Positions 34,407 to 43,983 of a stretch of DNA of 64,000 nt are shown here, piece after piece. Position numbers and translations under genes: made by a program. The stretch's first letter is position 1; each line of letters opens with the position of its first letter. Source of the DNA: Eutreptiella sp. 'Long Island Sound 2002' (lineage: Eukaryota; Euglenozoa; Euglenophyceae; Eutreptiales; Eutreptiaceae); the NCBI GenBank assembly GCA_964036045.1, contig OZ038392.1, forward strand, positions 18,001,612 to 18,065,611, written 5' to 3'. The notes below the pieces were generated by a model, which worked only from the letters and a program-made list of their open reading frames with translations, was not told the origin of the DNA and did not search any database.

Positions 34407-37400
34407 ATGCAGTTCAGCCACAGCCAGAGCAGTGACAACAAGTTCAGCCACAGCCAGAGCAGTGACAACAAGTTCAGCATCAGCCACCTCAGTGACCAGC
34501 AGTTCAGCCACAGCGGCTTCAGTCACAACCACTGCAGCGACAGCCAAAACAGTGACGGTGAATCAGCAGCGTCCTGAAGTCCCTGCAGGACCAGCTGTGG
34601 TCACTAGGGCTGCAGCCCCAGTCAGTAATCTTGCTGTGGGGAACCCTGGAGACACCAGCCTGCTAGGACAAGTGCAGGGCACATCCCAGGAGGACAACAT
34701 GGCGATGGATGAGGGGAACTTTGTGGTGGACATGCAGGCAGTGGCAGGGTGCACCCATCAGCAGGTGTGGGAGCAGGAGCTCCACCTGATCAGGAGGGCT
34801 CTGCACCAGCTGGAGGAGGAGATGTCTGCCATGGGGCACATGGTGGCTTCCATGGCAGAGGACTGTGCCAGCCAGCAGGAGGTGGAAAGTGTGCAGGAGG
34901 GCCTCAGGGACAGCCTTCAGGCCCAGAAAAGCATCTCAGCAGAGATTGCTAGCCTGACCAGAGCACTGACCACACTCTCTGTGGCAGTGAGGCAGTGCCA
35001 GGGCCAAATCACAGCCCTGCAGGCCTGCCCCAAGCAGTCCAGCAGCACTGTGGACCCCCTCCTGCCTCCACCCTCCCTCTCCCTCACTGAGGAGAGTGTG
35101 GAGAGGATGCAGGAGTTGCAGCAACTGCAGCAGCAAGGACCTCTCCCACAGCACCACCCTGTGGGGTATCAAGAACATCTCCCACAGCACCACCCTGTGG
35201 GGTCTCAGCAAGATCATCTTCCACAGCACCACCCTATGGGAGATGAACAAGGACTTCTACTCCAGCAGCAAGGAACACAGCATCCTGGGCAGGCATCTCA
35301 GGAGCAATGTCAGAGACCTCTCCAGCAACACCCACAGACTGCAGTACCTACATGTCATCCCCCTGGATATCAAGGGCAGCACACTGAGCTGCTAGTACCC
35401 CCTGCCTCAGGGTTGCACAACCCACAGTCAGTGCCAGTGCAGGGACTCCTGGAGCAGCCAAACCAGCATGTGACAGGAAATCTGCAGTCCACTGGGCAGC
35501 AGCAGTCTGGGCAGCAACAGCCTATGGGGTATGGACTCCCCACTCAGACATCTGCCCGGCAGCACCAGCCACCTGTGGGGTATGGACAGCCTATGCAGCA
35601 GGGCCAGCAGCAATGTCAGCCACCTGTGGGCTATGGACAGCCTATGCAGCAGGGTCAGCAGCAATGTCAGCCACCTGTGGGTCATGGACAGCCTGTGCAG
35701 CAAAGCCAGCAGCAGTGTCATCAACCTGTGGGGTACAACCAATACATGCAGCAGGGCCAGCAGCAGTACCAGCAGCACATGGGGCATGGTCAGCCCCCCC
35801 ATCAGCAGTACCAGCCACCCTTGGGGTATGGGCAGTCCCCCACACAAGGCACTTCAGTGGGAGACCAGTTGGTAGTGCCCTACATGCCTGCACAGGGCAG
35901 TCAGTTTCATCCTGGCACCACCCCAGTGGCAGACCTAACAGTGCTGAGGAGCAGTCCAAGCTGGACCAGGAACAGGAAAGAGGGCCTGGAGGACGCCTTC
36001 AGGGACCCTCTTGGCAGCTTGAAGCGCCAGCAAGCCAGTGGTCAACTGCCTCCCTCCCTGGGTCGTGCACATCAGCAGCCAGGTGAGGATGAGTGGAGCC
36101 CCCCCATGCCACAAAGGATCCTGTTTGGGGGAGGTGAGGTGGCTGGGTATGGTGATACCCCAGGCAGTGCCACTGACATGTCTGCTGGGACCCCTGAGGC
36201 ACACATCAATGCTATCAGTGGGAATAGGTATGGCCACAGTGGTCACAGTGGTGGTGGATTCAGTGGCAAGAGCTGGCCCAGCAGGGGAGGACTAACTGTC
36301 ATGGCTGGTTCGACAGCAGAAAAGGAGCTAGCAGAGGCTGCAGGGGCAGTGAAAGTGCCCCATTTCAATGACAACCCCCTGCACCTCCAGCAATCTTTTG
36401 ATGAGTGGGATGCATATTCATATGCCCACTGCATCAATATGAGCCTCCAGCAAGCAGATAGCTGGAAATTTAACATACTGCCCAGCAGATTGGAGCATTC
36501 ACTGGGCAACGAGCTGAGAGATTTGATGAGGGATGGGCTCATCAGTTCAGTGAAGGAGGCTGAACAGTGGCTAGTCCAGCAGTGTAATCTGGACGTGCCT
36601 CTGTTCATGAAACAGAGGTAGCTGGATCACAGGCTTAAGCTTGTGGGTGGGGATCTGGACCGCCAGGAGTGGAAGAAGTTCTGCCGGTTATACCGGCAGT
36701 TGAGGGAGCATATGGAGGATTGGGATGAGGAGGAGGAGTATGGGAGAGTGCTGGGGATGCTGCCTGAGCACTGGAGCAAATTGGTCAGCAAGGAGGCAAG
36801 GAGGAGAGGCAGGCTGACCACTGCGGTGAAGATCAGCATCAAGAGAGCTGATCAGGGGGGATTTTTGGCAGCATTGGTGGCTAAGATGGGCCCCATGCTA
36901 AAGATGGAGGCCAAGAAGAACTCAGTCTATGTTGAGACTGATGACCTGACTCAGGCCAGGAGCCTCATGAGTCTCCGGACTGGATCTTTCAAGGGCAGGG
37001 AGATCCAACTCATGAAGATGCCTGCCAGAATGACGGCAGATGAGGCCATGGAGTGGCTCACCAATGAGATCAACATGAGCCTTGCCCACAGTCTGGGGCT
37101 CAGGGACAAGCTGAGAGGTGGGAATCATGGCAGTGCATCAGTCAGGGCATTGGATGAGGATGTGGCAGAGCAGGACAGCAGTATGGACAAGACAGCCAAG
37201 GCCATTCAGGACTTGACAGCCATTTTGGAAGGCTTGCATAGCCCTGGGGATTCCCAATCAGGGGCTGATATCAATGCCCTGAAGGCAAACATGACGTTGA
37301 AGGACTTCATTGACAGTTTAAATGGCAAGCAGGGCTGCTTCACCTGCTATCAGGCCAACCGTCCACATCATCATGACTACAAGGGATGCAGCCACTGGAA

Positions 37401-37497
37401 AAACAGATGGAGTGACAGAAAGACTGCCAAGGCCAAGGGAAGGGGCGCTGGAAGCCTGGCAACAGATGATGGCACCAATGGAGGAGCCACCATCTGA
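34407..37497 (+). pseudogene. Second, diverged Gypsy-type gag
   Basis: Open frame joined to the truncated LTR; an in-frame ATG at 34297 lies inside the LTR, so the junction is fortuitous. The N-terminal part is Thr/Ser/Ala-rich from AGTTCAGCCACAGCC-type repeats, followed by a predicted helical segment. Next come Gln/Pro-rich repeats (PPVGYGQPMQQ-like, about 35480-35850). A capsid-like region near 36350-36900 matches the upstream element's gag in order and motifs (NDNPLHLQ, EWKKFCRLY, WDEEEE with MLPEHW). A zinc-knuckle-like motif uses C232, C235, H244 and C249 counted from 36643, spacing C-X2-C-X8-H-X4-C. One in-frame TAG at 36619-36621 interrupts the capsid region (CAG to TAG fits). No protease or pol follows, so this is a fragment or a gag-only element. 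Confidence 0.7.
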
Positions 37498-38172
37498 GGG
37501 GAACCCTGCCACCGCCTCTACTAAGTAGGGGAGCCCCTGTGGCAGGGAACACCAGACCACTGGTGTGTCCCAGGAGTGTGGGGCAGCAGTTCCAAACCAA
37601 CCAGAACTTCATGTACAGCCCCCCTCTTCTTCAACATCAATGGGACAGAGGTCCGGTGACGCCACAGGCAGTGAGTCACCTTCCCCATCGACCCAAACTG
37701 CATCACCATCTGTACCGTGGTGGCTTTCTGAGTGTCTTTTTTTTTCGGCCCATCACAACAACACAATGTAAGTTGTTTTATTATGTTTGTATGATCGGAG
37801 GAGCGATCGTGTGATTACAGAAAACAATCAAGACTTGCGTGAGATCCCTGCCTTTGACTTTGATCCGTGCACGTTGCTGTGCAATCTGCAGGAGCCCAAG
37901 AGTATAAGTATGAGTAGGAGTATGCCGCAGGAAGAAGGAGTATGGAGAAACAGTGTCAACACCCAAGCCAGTCCACAGCAGCAACTTCATCACCAACCCG
38001 AAGTAGGAAGTAGGGCAAGCCACCTCCGACGCAGAAAGGTTCTAATGGTACATGGTAGCATCACAGACGACGATCCTGCGCAGAGAAGACCCGCTCAAGT
38101 GAGTCTATTGACGCTGAATCAAGATGCCAGAGAGATCCACAAGGGAGCCGAACCGGTGAGAGGCGTATATCA
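37498..38172 (+). other. Spacer with a possible intron
   Basis: No confident gene. A consensus-like donor GTAAGT occurs at 37768 in AATGTAAGTTG, with pyrimidine-rich acceptors ending ATTACAG (37818) and TCTGCAG (37892). A frame from 37787 to 38374 overlaps the start of the next ORF in another phase and might hold additional 5' exon sequence. Composition shifts here from GC-richer gag to AT-richer sequence, so an element boundary is likely within this stretch. Confidence 0.35.
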
Positions 38173-39906
38173 ATGGCGCGAAGGAGTGAGACAGAGCCAG
38201 AACAACAATGGGCCACAACCGGGCGAGCAAGGCAGAAGCGGACAAGATGCCGGAGAAAGCAAACGGGTCCAAAGAGCAAAAGAATTCATAACTACGAAAG
38301 CTCAGCGACAAAGGACTCCGTCGACTATGAGGCCAATGATCAAGCTGACTGCCAGGTGCCCTGTTGCAGTGTAACCCACATTTCTAGGCCAAATGTCCAT
38401 TCACATGCAGCCAAAAACGCTACTGACAAAGGTTCCCCACAATGGGTCGAGGTGGATACGGTGAATGTTATCGCAGTACCAATACCATGGATAAAAAGTA
38501 TGAAGGAGAGATTGGTTCAAGTTGATACTGAAGGAACTGTTGTGGACTGGAAAAGATGTTGTTTTACCCTTATTGATGCGGTTGAACAAGGCAAAGTTCG
38601 ATATAACACCAAACTTGTTGAAATTGCTTTGGAGTATTTGACCAAACATAGCTGTTGTCTAACTTCATCTAGTAAGTTGTCTACTTCCCCCTGCCCCTGT
38701 GATGCGTTGAAGGTGATTGGGGCACACCATCAAGACACTCAAGACCTGGAGACGATGGCTAAGTACAGACAAGTTCAAGATGAGTTGTTGCAGTGTAAGA
38801 CACTATTGGAGGAGTTTGATATTGAGAGAAAAAAGTATGTTCATGAAAATGAAGTATTGAAAGAGAAGAGGAAATCTCAAGAACTGTTGGTGATCAGCCT
38901 GAGGAAGGAGCTGCAGTATGCTCGTGTTGGAAACGACAGATTGGAGAAGAAGTTGAAGAAGAACCAAGGACGGTATACCAATTTGGCGACTAAGTTACAG
39001 GCTGAGCAAGAGCGAGTGCTGGAGTATGAACATATGATGAAGGAAGTGCGAGGGCACAATAATCAATTGATAAAGCAGTTGGAGGCTGCACAGAAGGAGG
39101 AGATGTTGTTGAGGAATCAGGGTTTGGAGTATGAAAGTGCAAATAACGTGTTGGAGCAGACATTGAGTGACCTGAAGAAGAAATTGCAAGGAGTGGAACC
39201 ACCTGATATTAACACTGAAGTTGCACATACAACCTTGATTGTGGGAGCATGGCATATGGCAAGAGAGGACAAAAAACGACTCACTTATTATGTGAAGAGA
39301 GGAGAAGTTGGAGAGGAAGCTGAGTTTTTTGAATGGGATGTTTATCCATTGCTACAGATGGCAGTATACAGCCGGCAACTGAAGAGAGCAGTACACTTGA
39401 GTACTGCTGCAGTACTTTACTGGGTATTGAATGGCTATAGAAGGATGGGATACCAAGGATCAATCAGAGGCCTGCCAGTTCACAAGCTGACAGATTGGTT
39501 ATACCAAGCAAGGAAGATGATGGGTGGAGATGAAAGACAGGAGCTGTATGTGGAGCAATTTGTGGAAGACCATGACTTGAGAAGATCAAGAAGTGTGTCA
39601 AGTAGAACGTGGCAGTTGGAGAGAGTTGTTGAAAGAGTTGCAGTGGAGCAGGATGTGTTGAAGGAGACAGTCAGTTGTTGCAGCCAACAAGAGGATGAAG
39701 TGCAAGGCTGCAAGCCTGAGATGTTGCTGAACGCACAACCTATGGTGACTGTCCCCCCAAACCGTTTGTGTGCACCTGCTGATCGAGTAGCCGTTGGCTG
39801 CCAAAAATGCAGGAGTTTAGGAAGACGGTGGGGCAACCACCAGGATAGTGAGTGTAGAGGTAGAAAAAGGAGCAAGAGTAGGGTGAGACTTCCCGAAATG
39901 TTGTGA
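38173..39906 (+). CDS. 577-codon coiled-coil protein with zinc-knuckle-like C-terminus, unknown function
   Basis: Intact from ATG (38173) to TGA with no internal stop, AT-richer and with more natural codon use than its neighbours. Residues 1-90 are basic and polar. Residues about 95-165 look globular (VPIPWIK, VDWKRCCFTLID). Residues about 190-345 form a long Glu/Lys/Leu/Gln-rich coiled coil. Residues about 355-470 are a second globular region rich in Tyr and Trp. The C-terminus carries C543, C546, H556 and C561, spacing C-X2-C-X9-H-X4-C, in a basic tail. This resembles the knuckle of the two Gypsy gags nearby but with one more residue, so a gag-like nucleic-acid-binding protein of a different retroelement is one possibility. 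I recognise no catalytic domain. A host gene is also possible. Confidence 0.55.
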   Translation: MARRSETEPEQQWATTGRARQKRTRCRRKQTGPKSKRIHNYESSATKDSVDYEANDQADCQVPCCSVTHISRPNVHSHAAKNATDKGSPQWVEVDTVNVIAVPIPWIKSMKERLVQVDTEGTVVDWKRCCFTLIDAVEQGKVRYNTKLVEIALEYLTKHSCCLTSSSKLSTSPCPCDALKVIGAHHQDTQDLETMAKYRQVQDELLQCKTLLEEFDIERKKYVHENEVLKEKRKSQELLVISLRKELQYARVGNDRLEKKLKKNQGRYTNLATKLQAEQERVLEYEHMMKEVRGHNNQLIKQLEAAQKEEMLLRNQGLEYESANNVLEQTLSDLKKKLQGVEPPDINTEVAHTTLIVGAWHMAREDKKRLTYYVKRGEVGEEAEFFEWDVYPLLQMAVYSRQLKRAVHLSTAAVLYWVLNGYRRMGYQGSIRGLPVHKLTDWLYQARKMMGGDERQELYVEQFVEDHDLRRSRSVSSRTWQLERVVERVAVEQDVLKETVSCCSQQEDEVQGCKPEMLLNAQPMVTVPPNRLCAPADRVAVGCQKCRSLGRRWGNHQDSECRGRKRSKSRVRLPEML

Positions 39907-40150
39907 GAGATTGGAGTATGGAGGATGATATGTTAGTTGTGTCTATTTTTTTACACATTCATTGTTGTTGAGTGAGATGATTTGTTAATGTTAATTCAGT
40001 GTACAGTGTTTTTTAACGCAATGAAGCTGGTTGACAAGCTGTGGAGAGTTACATTGTAGAGAGAGATTACCAGTGTGCAGTGGTCACTAGAATCTGAAAG
40101 TGATCACAGCAGTGTAGAGAGATATTGTAGAGAGAGGAAGTAAGATTGAC

Positions 40151-40478
40151 CAGTCCTAGGAGGGCTGTAAGCCAATGAATTATTGAAGAGAGATAAAGTA
40201 AGATTGACCAGTCCTAGGAGGGCTGTAAGGCACTGAATTGTGTTTTGTAAACCCAGTGGGATGTGACCGCTGGAACCTTGTGGGCATAACCCCTAACCCA
40301 GTGGGATGTGACCGCTGGAACCAACCCAGTGGGATGTGACCACTGGAACCATGTTGGAGATGGAAAAATCCAGTAGAGTGGATATACTGGATTGTGATCA
40401 CACTAGCGTGTGATGTGTTGTGAGAAAGCAGAGAGTTGGAAACATAGGAAGTATATTCGACCAGTCCCAGGGGGACTG
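40151..40478 (+). repeat. Cluster of eight short hairpins, two repeated families
   Basis: Family 1, CAGTCC / loop / GGRCTG or GGGCTG: 40151-40167, 40209-40225 (loop TAGGA, one G-U pair) and 40462-40478 (loop CAGGG, perfect), each preceded by GAC or CGAC and followed by TAA. Family 2, CCAGTGG / loop GATGTGA / CCRCTGG: 40253-40273 and 40298-40318 (one G-U pair), and 40326-40346 (perfect), each followed by AACC. Two single hairpins: AATCCAGTA/TACTGGATT (40367-40375 with 40385-40393) and ATCACAC/GTGTGAT with loop TAGC (40397-40414). The wobble-versus-Watson-Crick differences keep pairing, which suggests structure in RNA. Confidence 0.7.
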
Positions 40479-40880
40479 TAAAGAAAAGGTGTGTGAAATG
40501 ATTTGCTGAGAAGTCTCAAAGCTTGACCCTGACCAATCCATGCAGTTTTTGTATTATTGCATCGGGAGTTGGAGGGAGTTGAAGGGGACTCAAGTCCATG
40601 ATTCAGAGCCCCAACCTGTGTTGTATACAGGGCAGTGGGGACGTGAATGAAAGGATACAGTAAATAGATCTATGGAGATATTGGAATTTGGTTGAAAAGT
40701 TTGGAGAAGATTTGGTTGTGGAACTGTTGAGCTGGTATGAGAACAAATTTGAATTTTGAATTGTGTTGTTCAGGCAGTAAGCCCAAATGGCAGTAAGCCC
40801 TATGTATGCCAAAGTCTTGCTGTGGCAGTCTGAACACCCTAACCTATTCAAGGTTTTTATCATGCCAATTGATTGCAACT

Positions 40881-40903
40881 TTGCAGGTGTTGTATTCCTG
40901 CAA
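40881..40903 (+). repeat. Hairpin with loop TGTTGTATT, copy 1
   Basis: Stem TTGCAGG/CCTGCAA around loop TGTTGTATT. The same nine-base loop recurs at 41064 with a G-C pair replaced by A-T. Confidence 0.7.
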
Positions 40904-41063
40904 GAAACAGTTGTGAAGGAATGACATTCTGTTGTAAAAATGTCAGGAATATTTATTGTGTTTTGATTCACATGAGCCTGACCCCTGTTTCTGACCCTCA
41001 TGGAGTTGTAGACCATGGAAGAAGTCATAAATAGGAAGGTTTGTGAACCTGAATGTCCATTTC

Positions 41064-41084
41064 TACAGGTGTTGTATTCCTGTA
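41064..41084 (+). repeat. Hairpin with loop TGTTGTATT, copy 2
   Basis: Stem TACAGG/CCTGTA around the identical loop TGTTGTATT, directly before the (TAGG)4 tract. Confidence 0.7.
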
Positions 41085-41101
41085 TAGGTAGGTAGGTAGG
41101 T
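41085..41101. repeat. (TAGG)4 at the 3' end of the LINE
   Basis: Four TAGG units plus T. On the minus strand this is a CCTA-type short-repeat tail, the kind often found at LINE 3' ends. It marks an abrupt change from AT-rich to GC-rich sequence. Confidence 0.6.
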
Positions 41102-42784
41102 GCACTCGGTCGTGGAGAGGCGCCCCATGGTTCCCCCTGGCGTCGCCCCTGTGACGAACAGGAAGAGGCTTCGCGCGTGAAGAGGGGAGGCGGCTTACTT
41201 CCCGCTAGACCTGACTGTTGGCCCCCAACAAAGCGGCCCCGGGCTACGCCGGGAGGGCTGATCGCCGCCAGCGTGACATGCTTGTCTCGCCGGGAGGGTG
41301 TGCCCCCGTGCTTGCGCACGTCCCCTCCTTTGGGCGGAACCCTAGGGGTTCACCGGACTTCCTGGCGTATCCCGTTCCCAAGGCGTGCATGCACGTTCTT
41401 GGTACTAGGGTTCCGAGGCGCTTGGGTGTCGCACGCTCCGCCTTGAGTCCCAAAGCAGCGCAGGCCTTAGGATGCAGCCTTACCCCCGGTCTCCGGATCT
41501 CGTTTGGCCGGGTCACCTGCATGGCACGGGCTGCCTCAGTGCCCGGGCTGTGGGCACTGCATTTCCTACTGTCGTGTGGCGTTTGTGTTTGGGTCCGGTT
41601 GGCGGTTGGGTGCGGGTTTTGTTTACCCCGCCAGTCCTGGCTGGGGTCTTGGGTGGGTGTGTTTGGGCACGGTTTGTGGTGTTGTCCCTCTAGTGTCGGC
41701 TGTTTGTGGTGTTCGTGGTTGGGCTTCGGTTTTGGCCTGCTTTTGGGACGTGTGTGGTTTCGTGGGCGCCCCGCTTGCCCCACGCCGTTTCCGGTTCCGG
41801 CGCGCGGTGTGGGCGTGTGTGCTGGGCCTGGGTCTCGCCTGCGCCCAGCCCTTCTTGGCTGGGTTGTCGGGGGGTGTTTTTTTTTTATTTTTCGCTTTGG
41901 TTTTTTCTTTTCTTTTTTTTTGTTTTTTTTTGGCTTTGTGGTCCCTGTCCCTCCATCCCCTTTATTTCGGGCTGGGCTGGTGGCTCTCTGTTTTTTTTTT
42001 TTTCTATTTTCGGTGTCCCTTTTCCCCGTGGTCCGCTGTTACTGGCCTGGTGTTGCCGGTTTTGGGTGGGTGGTCCCCCTGTGCCTCTGTGGGGGTCCTT
42101 TGTTTTTTTTTTCTTTTTTCGTTGCCTTCTGGGGGGGGGCTTGGCCGCCTGTGGTAGTGTTGGCGGGCGGTTTGGCGGCTGTGGGCTGTTTTCGTGCCTT
42201 TTCCCCTTCCCCCCTCCTTTTTATTTTTTTTGGGGGGGGGGGGGGGGGGGGCTTGCCTGTTCCTCCCTCTGCCTGCCCTGGGCTGGCGCACGCACTGGCC
42301 TGCATTCAGTGTTGTCTTCCAGGCTGCTGTCTTCAGTTGCGTTCTGTGTGGTCACGTTCCGGCCCCATGGGTCGGGTGGGCTTTGTACACGGTGGGCTCG
42401 GCGCCCTTTCTTGCTGGGTTAGGTCCTGGCTCTGCCGGCTGGGCGGCTGCGCCAGGCGGCTGCTTGTAGTTTTGGGTTAGGGGGCTGGGGCTGTTCGTGT
42501 CCTTACCCCTCTGCGGTGCCGGCTGTATTCTTCTGGGTGGTCCGTCACCGTTGTCGCCTGGCGCGCTGTGGCCCCGTGTGTGGCTTGTGGTGCTGGTGTG
42601 TGGCGTGGTGGCGCGGCGCCTTCCTGGGTGTGCGGTGGCTGGCTTCGGTTAGTCCCTCAGGTTAGGGTCAGTTGTGTCGTGCTGTGCCGCTCTGTGCCGC
42701 GTCGCGTCGCGTCGTGCTGTGGTGCGTTGCTCTGTGGCGCGCTGTGGTGCGGTGTGCCGTGGTCTCGCGTGGTGCCGCGGTGGG
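41101..42784 (-). other. Presumed 3' region of the LINE: GC-rich, A-rich runs
   Basis: No gene. In minus-sense order it shows an AC-rich low-complexity block (42790-42660), a C20 tract, several A-rich runs (42230-41870) and a GC-rich end. Long plus-strand frames here (such as 41218-42480) consist of homopolymer and low-complexity translation and are not real. Confidence 0.5.
42232..42251 (+). repeat. G20 homopolymer
   Basis: Twenty consecutive G following a T-run. G-quadruplex potential; also a likely site of sequencing-length error. Confidence 0.85.
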
Positions 42785-43469
42785 TCAGTGGAGGTCAGCC
42801 TGGCCTGTGTGGGTCGGGTAGGTCTTCTGGAAGTTCTGCTGAATGATCACGGTGTCCTTGGGGCGTGCACGCTGACTCTCACCCATGGACTCAATCTTCA
42901 CCGGGCCCCGCTGACAGGCAGGCGTACTCGGGGTGTAGGAAGACGTTCCTTCTCCAAGGCAGACAAACAGAAATCAGAAGTCGGACGGTGGAGATGGCTT
43001 CCGAACGCTGTTTGAGTGGCGAAAGGCTTGCACTGCAGCTCGGCTGCGCTGGCAGGGACATGAGGGTCCAGGTCGGTGCCGCCGGGGGATGAGCTCATAC
43101 TTCAGGGTCAGGGGGATGTCCATATCTCCGGTGCTGAACTGCAGGGGTCCGGGGCACCGGTAGTAATCTTGGCTCTTCCAGTCGTCACGGCGCTCATAGA
43201 TGGCCTTGAAGGGGGCACCGTCCAGCAGCACCAAGGCCTTCGCGATCGATCACAGCCTTTCACTTCCCCTTGCGGCGCTCGAAATTCATCATGGACGGGA
43301 TCGGCGTGCCGCCGCAGTGCCATTCCTCCACTGGACGCAACAGGTTGGTGACGGACGCCCTCACGGACGTGAGGCCAGCTGAGATCAAGCCCCCGGCCGT
43401 CAATCCAAGTGCATAGCAGTACTCTGCGTCAAACCGCGACGGTAACGCAGCCCGGCCCTTATAGCCCAT
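42785..43469 (-). pseudogene. PFP (beta-type) C-terminal fragment, decayed host gene sequence
   Basis: On the minus strand, 43469-43260 encodes a block containing GYKGRAALP, FDAEYCYALG, PVEEWHCGG and FERRKGK. These match, in order, the C-terminal region of plant-type pyrophosphate--fructose-6-phosphate 1-phosphotransferase, as I remember the family. A TGA follows at 43262-43260, then after a tandem ATCG duplication (43243-43250) the homology resumes one frame over: ALVLLDGAPFK, RRDDWK and YRCPGPLQF with D and TL following (to about 43090). A further coding-like segment after a TGTCAG acceptor-like site (42910-42785) ends in TGA and may be a terminal exon, less certainly. A nonsense change plus a 4-bp duplication make it a pseudogene fragment. 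PFP interconverts fructose 6-phosphate and fructose 1,6-bisphosphate in the cytosol. The fragment lies in LINE sense orientation, 3' of ORF3. Confidence 0.75.
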
Positions 43470-43983
43470 GGTGTGGTCGCGTGACGGTCCGTGGGGTTGC
43501 CCTCCCTGGGGGCCTGTGCCTTGGTCCCGTGTCCTCTGGGGGTCCGTAGCCGTGGGTGCCGCGGCCGTGGTTTCGTCCTCTTCCGGTGCCTGGTTGGGGT
43601 CGTCGCCTGGTGGTGAGGGCGTGGTGGTGCGCCGTGCGGCGGCGTTCCCTGCGGCTTCCTCTGTGGGTGTGGCCCGTACTCCCCGTGTAGGTGTGCCCTC
43701 CGTTCTCCGTGTGGTTTCCGGTGGCCGGTGGGCGTGCGCTGGTGTGTCCCGTATGGCGTCCGATGTTTGCTTCGGTGGTGTGTGTTGGGGTGTGTGGTGG
43801 GGCTGGAGCGGCGCTGGTCTCCCCGTTGTGGTGTGCCCTTCCTGGGTGTGGGTCGTGGTGCCCGCCGTGGTGCTCTTGTCCTCCTTGTCTTGGTCCCCGT
43901 TCCCGCCCCGTCCTGGTTCTTGGGTGGTTTCCTGCCCCCATGTGGTGTCGCTGCCGGCGCCCTGTCCCTGCGTGTGGCTGCCC
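43470..43983 (-). other. Spacer between ORF3 stop and the PFP fragment
   Basis: GC-rich, open in several minus frames but with Thr/Gly/Pro/Arg-rich translation and no domain. The join to PFP-like sequence falls near 43469, immediately 5' of an ATG that need not be a start. Confidence 0.45.

Larger units (their letters stand above)
39907..41084 (+). other. 3' flank of the 577-codon ORF, rich in hairpins
   Basis: 1.2 kb without a credible ORF. It contains the hairpin cluster at 40151-40478 and a pair of hairpins with a common loop at 40881 and 41064. It ends at the (TAGG)4 junction with the LINE. It may be an extended 3' UTR or the non-coding end of the element that carries the ORF. Confidence 0.5.
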
